DNA from: Devosia epidermidihirudinis
GTDB lineage: Bacteria; Pseudomonadota; Alphaproteobacteria; Rhizobiales; Devosiaceae
Length of the DNA stretch: 64,000 bases
Assembly: GCF_000971295.1 (NCBI RefSeq)
Contig: NZ_LANJ01000012.1
Location: 124,001 to 188,000 of the forward strand
Direction of reading: 5' to 3'
Below, one piece after another: positions 35,218-43,911 of this stretch. Within the stretch, counting starts at the first letter, position 1; every line of letters begins with the position of its first letter. Under the pieces are notes generated by a model. The model was not told the DNA's origin. It was given only the letters and a program-made list of their open reading frames with translations, and did no database searches. Made by a program: the position numbers and the translations under genes.

Positions 35218-36923
35218 TGTCGCTCGTCCCCGAACTACTCGACCACCCGGCTATCGAAACGTCTGCCAAGCCCGTTCTCGACATTCGTGACCTGACGGTG
35301 AGCTTTGCCCTCCGCAAAGGCGAATTCGTCGCCGTCGATGGCATTTCGCTCTCGGTCGCTCCCGGCGAAGTGCTCGGCGTAATCGGGGAGTCCGGCGCGG
35401 GCAAGTCCATGACCGGCGCGGCTGTGATCGGCCTGATCGATCCACCTGGCCGCATCGCCAGCGGAGAAATCAGGCTTTCTGGCGCGCGCATCGACACCCT
35501 CTCGACCAAGGACCTCGCCAACCTGCGCGGGCGGCGTATTGGTACGGTGTTTCAGGACCCGCTCACCAGCCTCAACCCGCTCTACACCATTGGTCACCAG
35601 CTGACGGAGACCATCCGCACCCACCTTTCCCTCGACGCCATCGCGGCACGGCAGCGCGCGATTGATCTGTTGAACGAAGTCGGCATTCCCGATCCTGAGC
35701 GGCGCCTCGATGCCTATCCGCACCAGTTCTCCGGCGGTCAGCGCCAGCGCATCGTCATAGCCCTGGCCATCGCAGCCGATCCGGAATTGATCATCGCCGA
35801 CGAACCCACCTCGGCGCTCGACGTGTCAGTACAGGCCCAGATCATCAAACTGCTACGCAAGCTCGCCGACAGCCGCGGCGTCGCCATTCTGTTGATCACC
35901 CACGACATGGGCGTCATCGCCGAAATCGCTGACCGCGTCGTGGTGATGCACACTGGTAAAATCGTCGAAACGGGAACCGCCCGCGCCATTATAGGCACCC
36001 CGCAGCGCGCCTATACGCAGCGCTTGATTGAGGCCATTCCCTCCATCAGCGACACCACAAAACGTCCTAAGGCGCTGCCATCAGCCCCCTTGGTTGAGGT
36101 GGAGAACCTGTCCTGCAGCTTTGCCCTGCCCTCCACGCTTGTTGATCGCCTGCGCACCGGCGCCGCGCCGACAATCAAGGCCGTCGATGGCGTGTCGTTC
36201 ACGATTGGCCGAGGTCAGTCATTCGGTCTGGTCGGTGAGTCCGGATCAGGCAAATCGACCACAGCCCGCCTGCTGGCCGGCCTGCTCCCATCCACCGGCG
36301 GCACGGTCCGCATCAACGGCACTGTGGTCACCCGCGGCAGGTCCGGTCGCCAGCGCGGCCAGACTCAGATGATCTTTCAGGATCCCTATGCCAGCCTCAA
36401 TCCACGCTGGCGTGTGCGCGACATCATTGCCGAGCCTATCCGCACACTCGGGCTCGCCACCAATGCCAGCGAGATCGAAGACCGGGTCGCCGAGCTGTTG
36501 CGGCGCGTGCGGCTCGACCCGGCGTCGCTTGCCAAATACCCCCACCAGTTTTCTGGCGGCCAGCGTCAGCGCATCGCCATTGCCCGCGCCCTCTCCAGCC
36601 AGCCAGAATTCATCATCTGCGATGAACCCACATCGTCGCTCGACGTTTCGGTGCAGGCACAGGTGCTGGATCTGATGGCCGAGTTGCAGGCCGAGTTTGG
36701 CCTGACCTACCTGCTGATCAGCCATAATCTGGCCGTCGTCCGCCAGATGGCCGATTGGGTCGGCGTGATGCAGAATGGCACTCTGGTAGAAAGCGGTCCG
36801 GTTCAATCCGTATTCGAGCAACCACAGGCCGAATACACGCAGGCCTTGCTTGCGGCAGTGCCCGACATAAGCCACCTGCGCGGATCTTCCGTAAAACCAT
36901 CGAAAACGCGCAGGAAGCGGTAA
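35217..36923 (+). CDS. Opp/Dpp-family ABC transporter, fused dual ATP-binding protein
   Basis: This 568-residue chain has two ATPase domains. Domain 1 has GESGAGKSM, FSGGQRQR and LIIADEPTSALD. Domain 2, from about residue 295, has GESGSGKST, FSGGQRQR and FIICDEPTSSLD. The layout equals GsiA/DppD-DppF fusions. It differs from the fused ATPase at 13220-14941 in that both Walker B regions keep the normal Pro. It ends the operon; a short hairpin GGTAGA-AAAGG-TCTACC (36924-36940) follows directly after its stop. Confidence 0.93.
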   Translation: MSLVPELLDHPAIETSAKPVLDIRDLTVSFALRKGEFVAVDGISLSVAPGEVLGVIGESGAGKSMTGAAVIGLIDPPGRIASGEIRLSGARIDTLSTKDLANLRGRRIGTVFQDPLTSLNPLYTIGHQLTETIRTHLSLDAIAARQRAIDLLNEVGIPDPERRLDAYPHQFSGGQRQRIVIALAIAADPELIIADEPTSALDVSVQAQIIKLLRKLADSRGVAILLITHDMGVIAEIADRVVVMHTGKIVETGTARAIIGTPQRAYTQRLIEAIPSISDTTKRPKALPSAPLVEVENLSCSFALPSTLVDRLRTGAAPTIKAVDGVSFTIGRGQSFGLVGESGSGKSTTARLLAGLLPSTGGTVRINGTVVTRGRSGRQRGQTQMIFQDPYASLNPRWRVRDIIAEPIRTLGLATNASEIEDRVAELLRRVRLDPASLAKYPHQFSGGQRQRIAIARALSSQPEFIICDEPTSSLDVSVQAQVLDLMAELQAEFGLTYLLISHNLAVVRQMADWVGVMQNGTLVESGPVQSVFEQPQAEYTQALLAAVPDISHLRGSSVKPSKTRRKR

Positions 36924-36940
36924 GGTAGAAAAGGTCTACC
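36924..36940 (+). terminator. Weak stem-loop after transporter operon
   Basis: GGTAGA (36924-36929) and TCTACC (36935-36940) form a 6-bp stem with a 5-nt loop right after the stop codon. There is no U-tract, so it is at best a weak terminator. The wider gap 36924-37283 otherwise holds only the minus-strand fragment at 37074-37241. Confidence 0.35.
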
Positions 36941-37073
36941 GTTGGCATCCCTTTGTGAGACGCGTGCCCCAACAATTGCGGCTGCGCATCCCGTCCACAT
37001 GCTTGAGCAGAAATTTGCACGCCAGCAGCCTTCATCGTTGGAGGCGGAGCGCAGACGACTTGCCAGTGCGCAA

Positions 37074-37241
37074 CTATTGGGACTTGGCCTGGAACTCGCG
37101 GCGCTTCTCGCCGTTCCATACCGGCGCCGGCTGATGGTCTTGGCCCCATTCCGGCGGCACATTGCGCGCGACCTCGACCCACAGGTCCCGAGCGCGCCCT
37201 GCGAGGACTAGCTGGACAATTTGGTCTGCGGCCTATGACAT
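37074..37241 (-). pseudogene. Possible small gene with in-frame TAG at codon 3
   Basis: Read on the minus strand from ATG 37241, the frame is ATG TCA TAG and then 52 open codons, ending TAG at 37074. The peptide begins AADQIVQLVLAGRARDLWVE and continues through VPPEWGQDHQPAP. Its third codon positions are strongly GC-biased like real genes here, which the other frames of this stretch are not. I do not recognise the product. It may be a decayed gene, or a gene using a start I cannot see. Confidence 0.3.
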
Positions 37242-37283
37242 GATCGTGCATACATACACCCACGTGTCCTTGTGAGCGCTGGA

Positions 37284-37961
37284 ATGAAGATACTCATTGC
37301 TGAAGACGATCGTCAGTCCTCTGAGTTTTTGCGAAAGGGCCTTCTGCAGGAGGGCCATGGCGTCGAGAGCGTTGCTGACGGACGCGATGCATTGGCGTTC
37401 TGCCTCTACAATCCCTGCGACCTGCTGATCCTCGATCGGATGTTGCCCGGCATGGACGGCCTGAGCGTGGTCAAAAGCCTGCGCTCCGCCGGCCAGCAAT
37501 TGCCTGTGCTCTTCCTGACCGCAATGAGCGATGTGGAAGACCGGGTCGAGGGATTGCTGGCGGGTGGGGACGACTATCTGGTCAAGCCGTTCCACTTTTC
37601 GGAGCTGTTGGCCCGCATCACTGCACTGACCAGACGTTCGACAGACGCGCCGATAGCGACGCAACTTCAGGTGCAGGATCTGACACTTGATCTATTGAGT
37701 CATACCGCAACGCGCGCGGGCGTCACGATCGAGTTGCAATCCAAGGAATATGCCCTGCTGGAAGCCCTCATGCGCAATGCGGGCCGCATTCTCACCAAGA
37801 CCATGCTGCTCGAACAGGTTTGGGACTTCAATTTCGACCCCAAAACCACGGTGGTCGAAACCCACATGAGCCGGCTGCGCGCCAAGGTGGACAAGCCCTT
37901 CGACGTCCAGTTGATCCACACCACGCGTAACTCCGGCTATTCCATCCATGTCCCGCGCTAA
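37284..37961 (+). CDS. OmpR/PhoB-family response regulator
   Basis: This is a 225-residue DNA-binding response regulator. The receiver domain (about 1-115) has the acidic pair EDD, phospho-acceptor Asp51 in LLILDRMLPGMDG, the Thr of FLTAMSD and Lys101 of LVKPF. The C-terminal winged-helix output domain ends QLIHTTRNSGYSIHVPR. A GTG at 37272 is an alternative start; ATG 37284 gives the standard N-terminus MKILIAEDD. Its last 14 nt overlap the histidine kinase gene, marking a cognate pair. The stimulus is unknown. Confidence 0.93.
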   Translation: MKILIAEDDRQSSEFLRKGLLQEGHGVESVADGRDALAFCLYNPCDLLILDRMLPGMDGLSVVKSLRSAGQQLPVLFLTAMSDVEDRVEGLLAGGDDYLVKPFHFSELLARITALTRRSTDAPIATQLQVQDLTLDLLSHTATRAGVTIELQSKEYALLEALMRNAGRILTKTMLLEQVWDFNFDPKTTVVETHMSRLRAKVDKPFDVQLIHTTRNSGYSIHVPR

Positions 37962-39276
37962 CCCGCTCACCGGGTCGGCCTTTCGGTCATCACTCTTCGT
38001 GCTGATCATGACCGCGGCGGTACTGGCGGGCGCTGGCTGGCTTATCCTCACCACCAGCCGTGCCGCACTGGTCGACCAGCTCAAAGCGCGCATCCTTGAA
38101 GACTTCGAACTGGTGCGGCAGGCGCAGGCCGCAAATGGCGAAGCCGGATTGGCCCAGTTCGTGCGGGCGGCGGGGGCTACCCAAGCCAGCACGCGCTACG
38201 TCGTTGGCATGTTCACCACCAATGGCACGCCGTTGATCGGCAATCTGACCGAGGCACCGGACTTTACTGGCTGGGCAACAAGGGTCCACAACGATCGTGA
38301 ATTCCTCGAGTTTGTCGAGCAACTTCAAGATCATACCCTCGTTCTCGGACGTAGTACGGAAGCAGTGGAGCTCACCGTTACCGAGATCGTGCGAGCCCTT
38401 TTGATGGCTGGCCTGGTTGTAGGGGCAGCGGGACTTGCCATTGGCTATGCGCTTAGCCGACGCGTGTCGCAAAAGCTTGAGCTTCTGGCGGACGGCTTGG
38501 AAGCTGTCTCCCGCGGCGACGCTAGTGCTCGCATACCGGTCGGCGCTGGACACGATCAGATCGACCACCTAGCCGAACAGATCAACGTCCACCTTGAGCG
38601 GTTGTCGCGATTGATGGACACGATGCGCTCAACCGCCATTGCCATCGCGCACGATCTCAAGACGCCACTCAATCGCGCCTCACTGCTCCTGCAACAGGCC
38701 GTTGATGAGCCTGACAATCGCTCTGACCTGGTTCTTCAGGCCGATGCGGAACTACTGGCGCTGCAAAACACGATGGACACCATCCTGCGGATCTCGCGGA
38801 TCGAGTCCTCCGGTGAACGCTCGTCCTTCATCGCCTTTCCTCTAAGAGAACTGCTGACCGAACTTTACGAGACTTATCAGCCCGTGGCAGAAGACGCGCA
38901 GCAGTCCCTGACGCTGGTGGATGGGCCTGAAGTCACCGCGTTCGGCGATCGTCGCATGATCGTGCAATTGGTGGTCAACCTGATCGAGAACAGCAATCGC
39001 TATGCTGGCGCAGGCGCACAGATCGCATTGGCCTGTGCAGAAACGCCCGCCGGAGCAGTGATCGTTGTTCGCGACACAGGACCGGGCATCCCCGCCGCTC
39101 AGCGCGAGGCGGTGTTCCGCCCCTTTGTCCGCCTCGAGGCCGAACGGCGCAGCGAAGGGACCGGACTTGGACTGGCGCTAGTGCAGGCCATCGTCACCCG
39201 GCATCGCGGCACGATAACGCTCGCGGACAATGCCCCGGGGCTTGTCGTTACAGTGACCTTGCCGCGCGGCAAATGA
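37948..39276 (+). CDS. Sensor histidine kinase
   Basis: This is a 442-residue membrane kinase. TM1 is SSLFVLIMTAAVLAGAGWLI, a short periplasmic sensor region of about 110 residues follows, and TM2 lies near residues 150-170. A HAMP linker comes next, then a HisKA domain with phospho-acceptor His235 in AIAHDLKTPLNR. The ATPase domain has the N box VNLIENSNRYA, DTGPGIP and EGTGLGLALV. The gene overlaps the response regulator gene. Its layout resembles QseC/PmrB-like kinases, but the ligand cannot be read from the sequence. Confidence 0.92.
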   Translation: MSRANPLTGSAFRSSLFVLIMTAAVLAGAGWLILTTSRAALVDQLKARILEDFELVRQAQAANGEAGLAQFVRAAGATQASTRYVVGMFTTNGTPLIGNLTEAPDFTGWATRVHNDREFLEFVEQLQDHTLVLGRSTEAVELTVTEIVRALLMAGLVVGAAGLAIGYALSRRVSQKLELLADGLEAVSRGDASARIPVGAGHDQIDHLAEQINVHLERLSRLMDTMRSTAIAIAHDLKTPLNRASLLLQQAVDEPDNRSDLVLQADAELLALQNTMDTILRISRIESSGERSSFIAFPLRELLTELYETYQPVAEDAQQSLTLVDGPEVTAFGDRRMIVQLVVNLIENSNRYAGAGAQIALACAETPAGAVIVVRDTGPGIPAAQREAVFRPFVRLEAERRSEGTGLGLALVQAIVTRHRGTITLADNAPGLVVTVTLPRGK

Positions 39277-39281
39277 GCCGC

Positions 39282-39307
39282 CGAACTTTGCAAAATTGTA
39301 AAGTTCG
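39282..39307. repeat. Inverted repeat between kinase gene and secreted-protein gene
   Basis: CGAACTTT (39282-39289) and AAAGTTCG (39300-39307) are perfect arms, and the inner bases are also mostly complementary. It starts 5 nt after the kinase stop and about 120 nt before the small secreted protein gene. It could be a regulator-binding palindrome or a weak terminator; no U-tract follows. Confidence 0.5.
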
Positions 39308-39425
39308 CGAAGGGTCAGCGCAAAGGGGGCACGCTAGAACACCGGTGTTGTTGCAGACGCAGCGTCTCTCGATCCTACCCGGCGCTCCAGGATCGAGGTT
39401 TAATCGCCGGAATATGGGTTTAGTC

Positions 39426-39839
39426 ATGAGCAAATTTTCAAAGTTCGCCGTTACAGCCTTTGCAGCTGCCAGCATCATTGTAAGCACCGGCGCAGCGTTC
39501 GCCGCCCCAGTCTTCTCCGTCGCAGAACCCGGCAACGGTCTGTCGATCTCCGACTTCAAGAGCCAGCTGGCCGTGTTCAACAAGGACGACGTGACCGCAC
39601 TCGTCAACGCCAAGACCGTGTCCGTCCTCCACTATGACAGCGCATGGACAGATGGCGAAGATCTCAATAAAGCCGTCGGCCTACTGTCGGACGACGCCCA
39701 GTCGATCAACCAGCTGCGCGAAGCCCTCAAGGCTGATCCCGCTGCCGCCAAGATCCTCCAGGAAAACAAGATTGAGATCAACACCGTGGTCGACATCGTC
39801 GACAATGGCAACGGCGCGGTCTCGCTCTACGTCTCGTAA
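39426..39839 (+). CDS. Small secreted protein of unknown function
   Basis: This is a 137-residue protein with a Sec signal peptide (KFAVTAFAAASIIVSTGAAF, cleavage near AFA-AP), giving a mature periplasmic protein of about 110 residues. It has no Cys and no motif I recognise; the body is acidic and helical, with DINTVV-type strands at the end. An earlier in-frame ATG lies at 39414. It sits alone downstream of the two-component system with a good terminator behind it, so it may be a target of that system, which is an inference. Confidence 0.75.
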   Translation: MSKFSKFAVTAFAAASIIVSTGAAFAAPVFSVAEPGNGLSISDFKSQLAVFNKDDVTALVNAKTVSVLHYDSAWTDGEDLNKAVGLLSDDAQSINQLREALKADPAAAKILQENKIEINTVVDIVDNGNGAVSLYVS

Positions 39840-39863
39840 GCTCTGCGCCGCCGAGAACAACCA

Positions 39864-39897
39864 ACGCCCCGGCCATCGTGCCGGGGCGTATGTTTTT
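39864..39897 (+). terminator. Rho-independent terminator
   Basis: ACGCCCCGGC (39864-39873) pairs perfectly with GCCGGGGCGT (39880-39889) around a 6-nt loop, and TTTTT follows at 39893-39897. It ends the small secreted protein gene and lies just before the convergent Gre-factor gene. Confidence 0.9.
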
Positions 39898-39905
39898 ATG
39901 GGGCG

Positions 39906-40388
39906 CTACGCGATCGCGATGATATCCAGCTCGTGCTCGCCAACGGTCACCACATCGCCTTCAACCTTGCCCATCAGCGCCCGCGCAATGGGAGACACAT
40001 AGGAAATGGAGCCGCCTTTGGGGTCGGCCTCGTCTTCTCCGACAATGCGATATGTCTGCTTGCGGCCATCGTCGCGGTTAAAGGTAACGGTGCTGCCGAA
40101 GCTTACGATGTCGCGCGTGGTCGGTGCCGGGATAAGCTGCGCCGTGCGCAGCCGCTCCGAAAAATAACGCAGATCACGCAGCGGATTGGCGGCCTGCCGG
40201 CGGCGTTCGTTGATGTCTTCGATCAGCATGGCCGCATCATAGGCGACGCGCGCTTCGGCCACCTGAACCTCCAGCGCCTTAAGGCCTTCGGCGGTAACGA
40301 GATTGGGTTCAGCCGAAATCGGGCGGTCGGGAAGCAGGGTTTCCGAAGCGGTTTCGGCACTGTCTTCCTTGGTAAAAGCGACGCTCAC
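39906..40388 (-). CDS. GreA/GreB-family transcription elongation factor
   Basis: This is a 160-residue protein with an N-terminal helical region (about residues 15-80, EGLKALEVQVAEARVAYDAA) and a C-terminal GreA/GreB FKBP-like domain (IVSFGSTVTFNRDDGRK, SYVSPIARALMGKVEGD). Gre factors bind RNA polymerase and restart backtracked complexes. The GTG start at 40388 is supported by GGAGA 8 nt upstream; the frame continues to 40481 without support. The N-terminal linker is more degenerate than in canonical GreA, so a specialised paralogue (GreB- or Rnk-like) is possible. Confidence 0.85.
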   Translation of the reverse strand: MSVAFTKEDSAETASETLLPDRPISAEPNLVTAEGLKALEVQVAEARVAYDAAMLIEDINERRRQAANPLRDLRYFSERLRTAQLIPAPTTRDIVSFGSTVTFNRDDGRKQTYRIVGEDEADPKGGSISYVSPIARALMGKVEGDVVTVGEHELDIIAIA

Positions 40389-40511
40389 TGCATATCTCCG
40401 TCTGACGCGGACCTCTGCCGCAGCCTGTCGGAATACCCCTATTCGGGCAATCGGCGCAAATACCCGCGCGCGCCTACCCAATAGCCGCCGCGTCCGCGCG
40501 GGACGATGTCG

Positions 40512-40535
40512 CGATATGTTTCAATGGATATATCG
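40512..40535. promoter_or_regulatory. Candidate ModE-type box upstream of metal importer
   Basis: The 194-nt gap between the divergent Gre gene and the importer contains CGATATGTT (40512-40520) and GATATATCG (40527-40535). These are half-sites of a palindrome with CG dinucleotides 22 nt apart. Compared from memory with the E. coli ModE consensus half-sites CGCTATATA and TATATAACG, 6 of 9 and 7 of 9 positions agree at the same spacing. No ModE gene is in the window, so this is a hypothesis. Confidence 0.4.
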
Positions 40536-40582
40536 GCATGCAATAGTGCGACTCAGAACCTTGATGAGACCGAGATTTTCTG

Positions 40583-41614
40583 ATGCTGAGACGCGCCTTA
40601 CTCGCAAGCACCTGCCTTCTGCTGACGCTCTCGATTGCCGAGGCACGGCCCTTCACCGATGCCGGTGGTCGCGTGGTGGAAATCCCCGAGGTTATCGAAA
40701 AAGCCCTGCCCGCTGGCCCGCCAGCCGCCGTGCTGCTCTACACCCTCTCTCCGGCAAAGCTGGCCGGCTGGGTCACCGAGCCAAAGGGCGCAGCACTCAA
40801 TTACCTGTCGCCAGAAGCCAAAGGCCTGCCGACCTATGGCCGCCTCACCGGCAAGAGCGGTGACGCCAACATGGAGGTGGTCCTTGCGGCCAAGCCCGAT
40901 ATCATCATCGATGTCGGCACGGTCAATGACACCTACATCTCCCTCGCCGACAAGGTGCAGGAACAGACTGGCATCCCCTACATCCTGATCGACGGCAGCT
41001 TCGCCAAGACCGGCGACACCTATCGCATGTTGGGCGACCTGTTGGGTGAGGAAGGCCGCGCAAAGCTTCTGGCAGACTATGCCGATGCGACGCTCACCGA
41101 CCTGACCGGCCAGCTCGCGACGATCCCGGAAGGCGACCGTCCCAGCGTTTATTACGGTCGCGGTCCCGAGGGGCTCGAAACCGGCCTCTCCGGCTCGATC
41201 AATGTCGAATTGCTCGGCGAAGTCGGCGCGACCAATGCCGCCGCCGTCGCTGGCAAGGGAGGGCTCACAGAGGTATCCCTCGAGCAAATCCTTGCCTGGG
41301 ATCCAGACTTCATCATCGCCGCCGACCCTGCCTTCGCCGCCGCCGCCACATCGAACCCGGATTGGGCAAGCCTTAGCGCCGTCAAAGCCCACATGGTCTT
41401 TGTTGCACCGTCGCTGCCATTCGGCTGGTTCGATAGCCCACCAAGCGTCAACCGCCTGATCGGTGTGCGTTGGCTGGAAAACCTGTTCTACCCCGGCACC
41501 ATCAAGAACGACCTGTCGGCAGAAACCAAGGAATTTTACAAGCTGTTCTACGGCGTCGACCTCAGCGATGAGCAGGTCACCACGCTTCTGACCGGCGCTC
41601 TGCCTGCAAAATAG
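40583..41614 (+). CDS. FepB/BtuF-type ABC transporter substrate-binding protein (metal, metal chelate or oxyanion)
   Basis: This is a 343-residue periplasmic protein of the class III (Fe3+-siderophore/cobalamin) type. Its signal peptide is LRRALLASTCLLLTLSIAEA. The TroA-like fold is indicated by TDAGGRVVEIPEVIEKALPA, KPDIIIDVGTVNDTYISLAD and LTEVSLEQILAWDPDFIIAA. The stop overlaps the GTG of the permease gene. Family members bind siderophores, haem, cobalamin or, in MolA-type systems, molybdate/tungstate. The nearby molbindin and ModE-like box make the oxyanion option worth considering. Confidence 0.88.
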   Translation: MLRRALLASTCLLLTLSIAEARPFTDAGGRVVEIPEVIEKALPAGPPAAVLLYTLSPAKLAGWVTEPKGAALNYLSPEAKGLPTYGRLTGKSGDANMEVVLAAKPDIIIDVGTVNDTYISLADKVQEQTGIPYILIDGSFAKTGDTYRMLGDLLGEEGRAKLLADYADATLTDLTGQLATIPEGDRPSVYYGRGPEGLETGLSGSINVELLGEVGATNAAAVAGKGGLTEVSLEQILAWDPDFIIAADPAFAAAATSNPDWASLSAVKAHMVFVAPSLPFGWFDSPPSVNRLIGVRWLENLFYPGTIKNDLSAETKEFYKLFYGVDLSDEQVTTLLTGALPAK

Positions 41615-42630
41615 TGACGTCAGACACCAAACGCCCGCGTGCCCTTTGGCCTTATGCCATCGGGCTCGCGGCTCTGGCCCTCATGTCCATGTTGATCGGG
41701 AAATACCCGGTCGCGCCCACGGACCTGCTGCACGCCACCCTCGGCTGGATTTGGGGAGCATCGCCGACCGACGCAACCGTCAATACGGTGATCTGGAGCG
41801 TTCGCTTCCCACGCATTCTGGCGGCTCTCGGCATCGGCGCCTCCCTTGCCGCCGCCGGTGCAACCTTCCAGGGCCTGTTTAGAAATCCACTGGTCTCACC
41901 AGATATTCTGGGCGTTTCTTCTGGCGCTAGTTTAGGTGCGGTGCTCGGCATTTTCCTGTCATTGCCCGTCATCGTCATTCAGGCAGCCAGCTTTGTCGGC
42001 GGCCTGCTCGCGGTTGGCGCCGTCTACGCCATCGGCAGCGCAATCCGCCATCGCGACCCCGTCCTGACGCTGGTTCTCGCGGGCGTTGCGGTCGGCGCCG
42101 TCGTCGGAGCAGGTATTTCGCTCATCAAGATTCTAGCCGATCCCTATGACCAGCTCCCCGCCATCACCTATTGGCTGCTCGGCAGCCTCACCTCAGTCAC
42201 GCGGGGCGACATCTTCTCGATCCTCCCCGCGCTTGCCATCGGCCTCGTGCCGCTGTTCCTGTTCCGCTGGCGCATCAACCTGATGACCCTGGGCGATGAG
42301 GAAGCCAAAACCCTGGGCATCGACACCCGCCGCCTCCGCCTGATCCTCATTGCATCGGCCACGCTGATCACCGCCGCCTCGGTTTCCATCTCCGGCGTCA
42401 TCGGCTGGGTTGGCCTCGTCATCCCCCACATCGCCCGTATGCTGGTCGGCCCCGACTTCCGCCGCCTACTCCCTACCTCCATGGTGCTCGGCGCGGCGTT
42501 TCTGCTGATCGTCGACATTCTCGCGCGCAGCATCGCGCAGATCGAAGTGCCGCTCGGCATCCTGACAGCAGCGCTTGGTGCCCCCTTCTTCATCTGGCTG
42601 CTCGCGAGCGGTCGCCGAGGCTGGCAATGA
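41614..42630 (+). CDS. FecCD-family ABC transporter permease
   Basis: This is a 338-residue permease of the BtuC/FecCD type with about ten hydrophobic segments. The family blocks are IWSVRFPRILAALGIGASLA, FQGLFRNPLVSPDILGVSSG and GWVGLVIPHIARMLVGPDFR. The GTG start overlaps the binding-protein stop (TAGTG), and its own end overlaps the ATPase start by 4 nt. It functions as a homodimer with the ATPase. Confidence 0.92.
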   Translation: MTSDTKRPRALWPYAIGLAALALMSMLIGKYPVAPTDLLHATLGWIWGASPTDATVNTVIWSVRFPRILAALGIGASLAAAGATFQGLFRNPLVSPDILGVSSGASLGAVLGIFLSLPVIVIQAASFVGGLLAVGAVYAIGSAIRHRDPVLTLVLAGVAVGAVVGAGISLIKILADPYDQLPAITYWLLGSLTSVTRGDIFSILPALAIGLVPLFLFRWRINLMTLGDEEAKTLGIDTRRLRLILIASATLITAASVSISGVIGWVGLVIPHIARMLVGPDFRRLLPTSMVLGAAFLLIVDILARSIAQIEVPLGILTAALGAPFFIWLLASGRRGWQ

Positions 42631-43421
42631 AGCTCACCGCCACAAATCTAAGTTTCGGCTACGGTCACGGCCTCATCGGCGAAGCCGTGGACATCACCAT
42701 AAATGGCGGCGTCACTTGCCTGCTGGGCCCAAACGGCGCCGGCAAAACCACGCTGTTCAAGACCATGCTGGGCCTGCTGACGCCTAGCCATGGCACCGTC
42801 ACCCTCGACGAAAAACCGCTTACCAATTGGCGGCGTGAAGACCTTGCCCGTGCCGTTGCCTATGTCCCGCAGGCCCACGCGGTGCTGTTCCCCTTCACCG
42901 TGCGTGACGTCGTGCTGATGGGACGGGCGGCGCGTGTCCCCGCCTTCGCCGCGCCAAGCCGCAGCGACATTGCCATCGCCGACGCCTGCCTCGACCGCCT
43001 CGGCCTCAGCCACCTCGCCGACCGGCCTTATACCGAGATCAGTGGGGGCGAGCGCCAGATCGCGCTGATTGCCCGCGCCCTTGCGCAGGAGCCATCCATC
43101 CTCATCATGGACGAGCCAACGGCCAGCCTCGATTACGGCAACCAGCTCCGTGTGCTCTCCCATGTCCGCACGCTGGCCAGCCAGGGCATTAGCGTGGTTC
43201 TGTCCACCCACAATCCGGAGCACGCTCTGCTCTGCGCCGACCGCGTTGCGCTGTTCCACGAGCGTCGCATCATCGCCATTGGCGCCCCCGGCGACGTGCT
43301 GACGGCTGCGGCCATCAAACAGCTCTATGGAGTGGACGTGGTCATCGGCCGCCTGCCCGGCAGTGCCGCGGCAACCATCGCGCCCGTACCCTTCGACAAG
43401 GAAATCCACAATGGTCCGTGA
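42627..43421 (+). CDS. FecE/FepC/BtuD-type ABC transporter ATP-binding protein
   Basis: This 264-residue ATPase has Walker [11 protein letters not shown]-loop region [20 protein letters not shown], signature [15 protein letters not shown], Walker [15 protein letters not shown] and H-loop STHNPEH. The HAVLFPFTV block is typical of iron-chelate and MolC-like ATPases. Its 3' end overlaps the TrmO-like gene by 11 nt, so that protein is part of the same operon. Confidence 0.92.
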   Translation: MKLTATNLSFGYGHGLIGEAVDITINGGVTCLLGPNGAGKTTLFKTMLGLLTPSHGTVTLDEKPLTNWRREDLARAVAYVPQAHAVLFPFTVRDVVLMGRAARVPAFAAPSRSDIAIADACLDRLGLSHLADRPYTEISGGERQIALIARALAQEPSILIMDEPTASLDYGNQLRVLSHVRTLASQGISVVLSTHNPEHALLCADRVALFHERRIIAIGAPGDVLTAAAIKQLYGVDVVIGRLPGSAAATIAPVPFDKEIHNGP

Positions 43422-43911
43422 GAACGAAATTCGCGACGGCGAAATCGCCGTATCTGTCCCCGAGGTAACGGATGCCGGACTGATCTATATCGGCCGGATT
43501 TCCACCCCCTGGACCTCGCGGTTCGAATGCCCCCGCCAGGGTCGTCACGATGGCCCACTCTGCCGCATCGACATTTTCGAACCCTGGGCGGCGGCCCTGT
43601 CGGGCGTCGACCTCTATGAACGGCTGGAATTGCTCTATTGGCTGGATCGATCGCGCCGCGACTTGGTGCTGCAAAGCCCGGCAAAGGATGGCACCACCCG
43701 CGGCACCTTCTCCATCCGTTCCCCCGTGCGCCCCAATCCCATCGGCACATCCATCGTCAAACTGGAGCGGGTCGAAGGCGCCACGCTTTTCGTGCGCGGC
43801 CTCGATTGCCTCGATGGAACACCCCTGCTCGACATCAAGCCCGACCGCACTCTGTTCAGCCCCCTTGCCGCCGCGCAGGCTGGCGATTTTCAGGTGGGTG
43901 ACGCGGGCTAG
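43411..43911 (+). CDS. TrmO/TsaA-like family protein (putative SAM-dependent methyltransferase)
   Basis: This is a 166-residue protein of the TsaA/TrmO beta-barrel family, which in E. coli N6-methylates t6A37 of tRNA using SAM. The hallmark is [20 protein letters not shown] near residues 105-125, and [13 protein letters not shown] is also conserved. It is shorter than E. coli TrmO (about 235 residues) and lacks that C-terminal domain. The ATG at 43411 has AAGGAA upstream and overlaps the ATPase gene. Co-operonic location with a metal importer suggests a specialised role, which is unproven. Its stop overlaps the convergent DUF6314 gene. Confidence 0.8.
   Translation: MVRENEIRDGEIAVSVPEVTDAGLIYIGRISTPWTSRFECPRQGRHDGPLCRIDIFEPWAAALSGVDLYERLELLYWLDRSRRDLVLQSPAKDGTTRGTFSIRSPVRPNPIGTSIVKLERVEGATLFVRGLDCLDGTPLLDIKPDRTLFSPLAAAQAGDFQVGDAG

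Noticed and set aside
36942..37211. 89-codon plus-strand frame in the gap after the dual ATPase
   Set aside because: No ribosome site and no homology I recognise; the opposite-strand fragment at 37074-37232 has better codon bias.
40389..40582. Riboswitch or Fur box upstream of the FecCD importer
   Set aside because: I see no cobalamin, molybdenum-cofactor or other riboswitch core and no 19-bp Fur-like dyad; only the ModE-like palindrome stands out.
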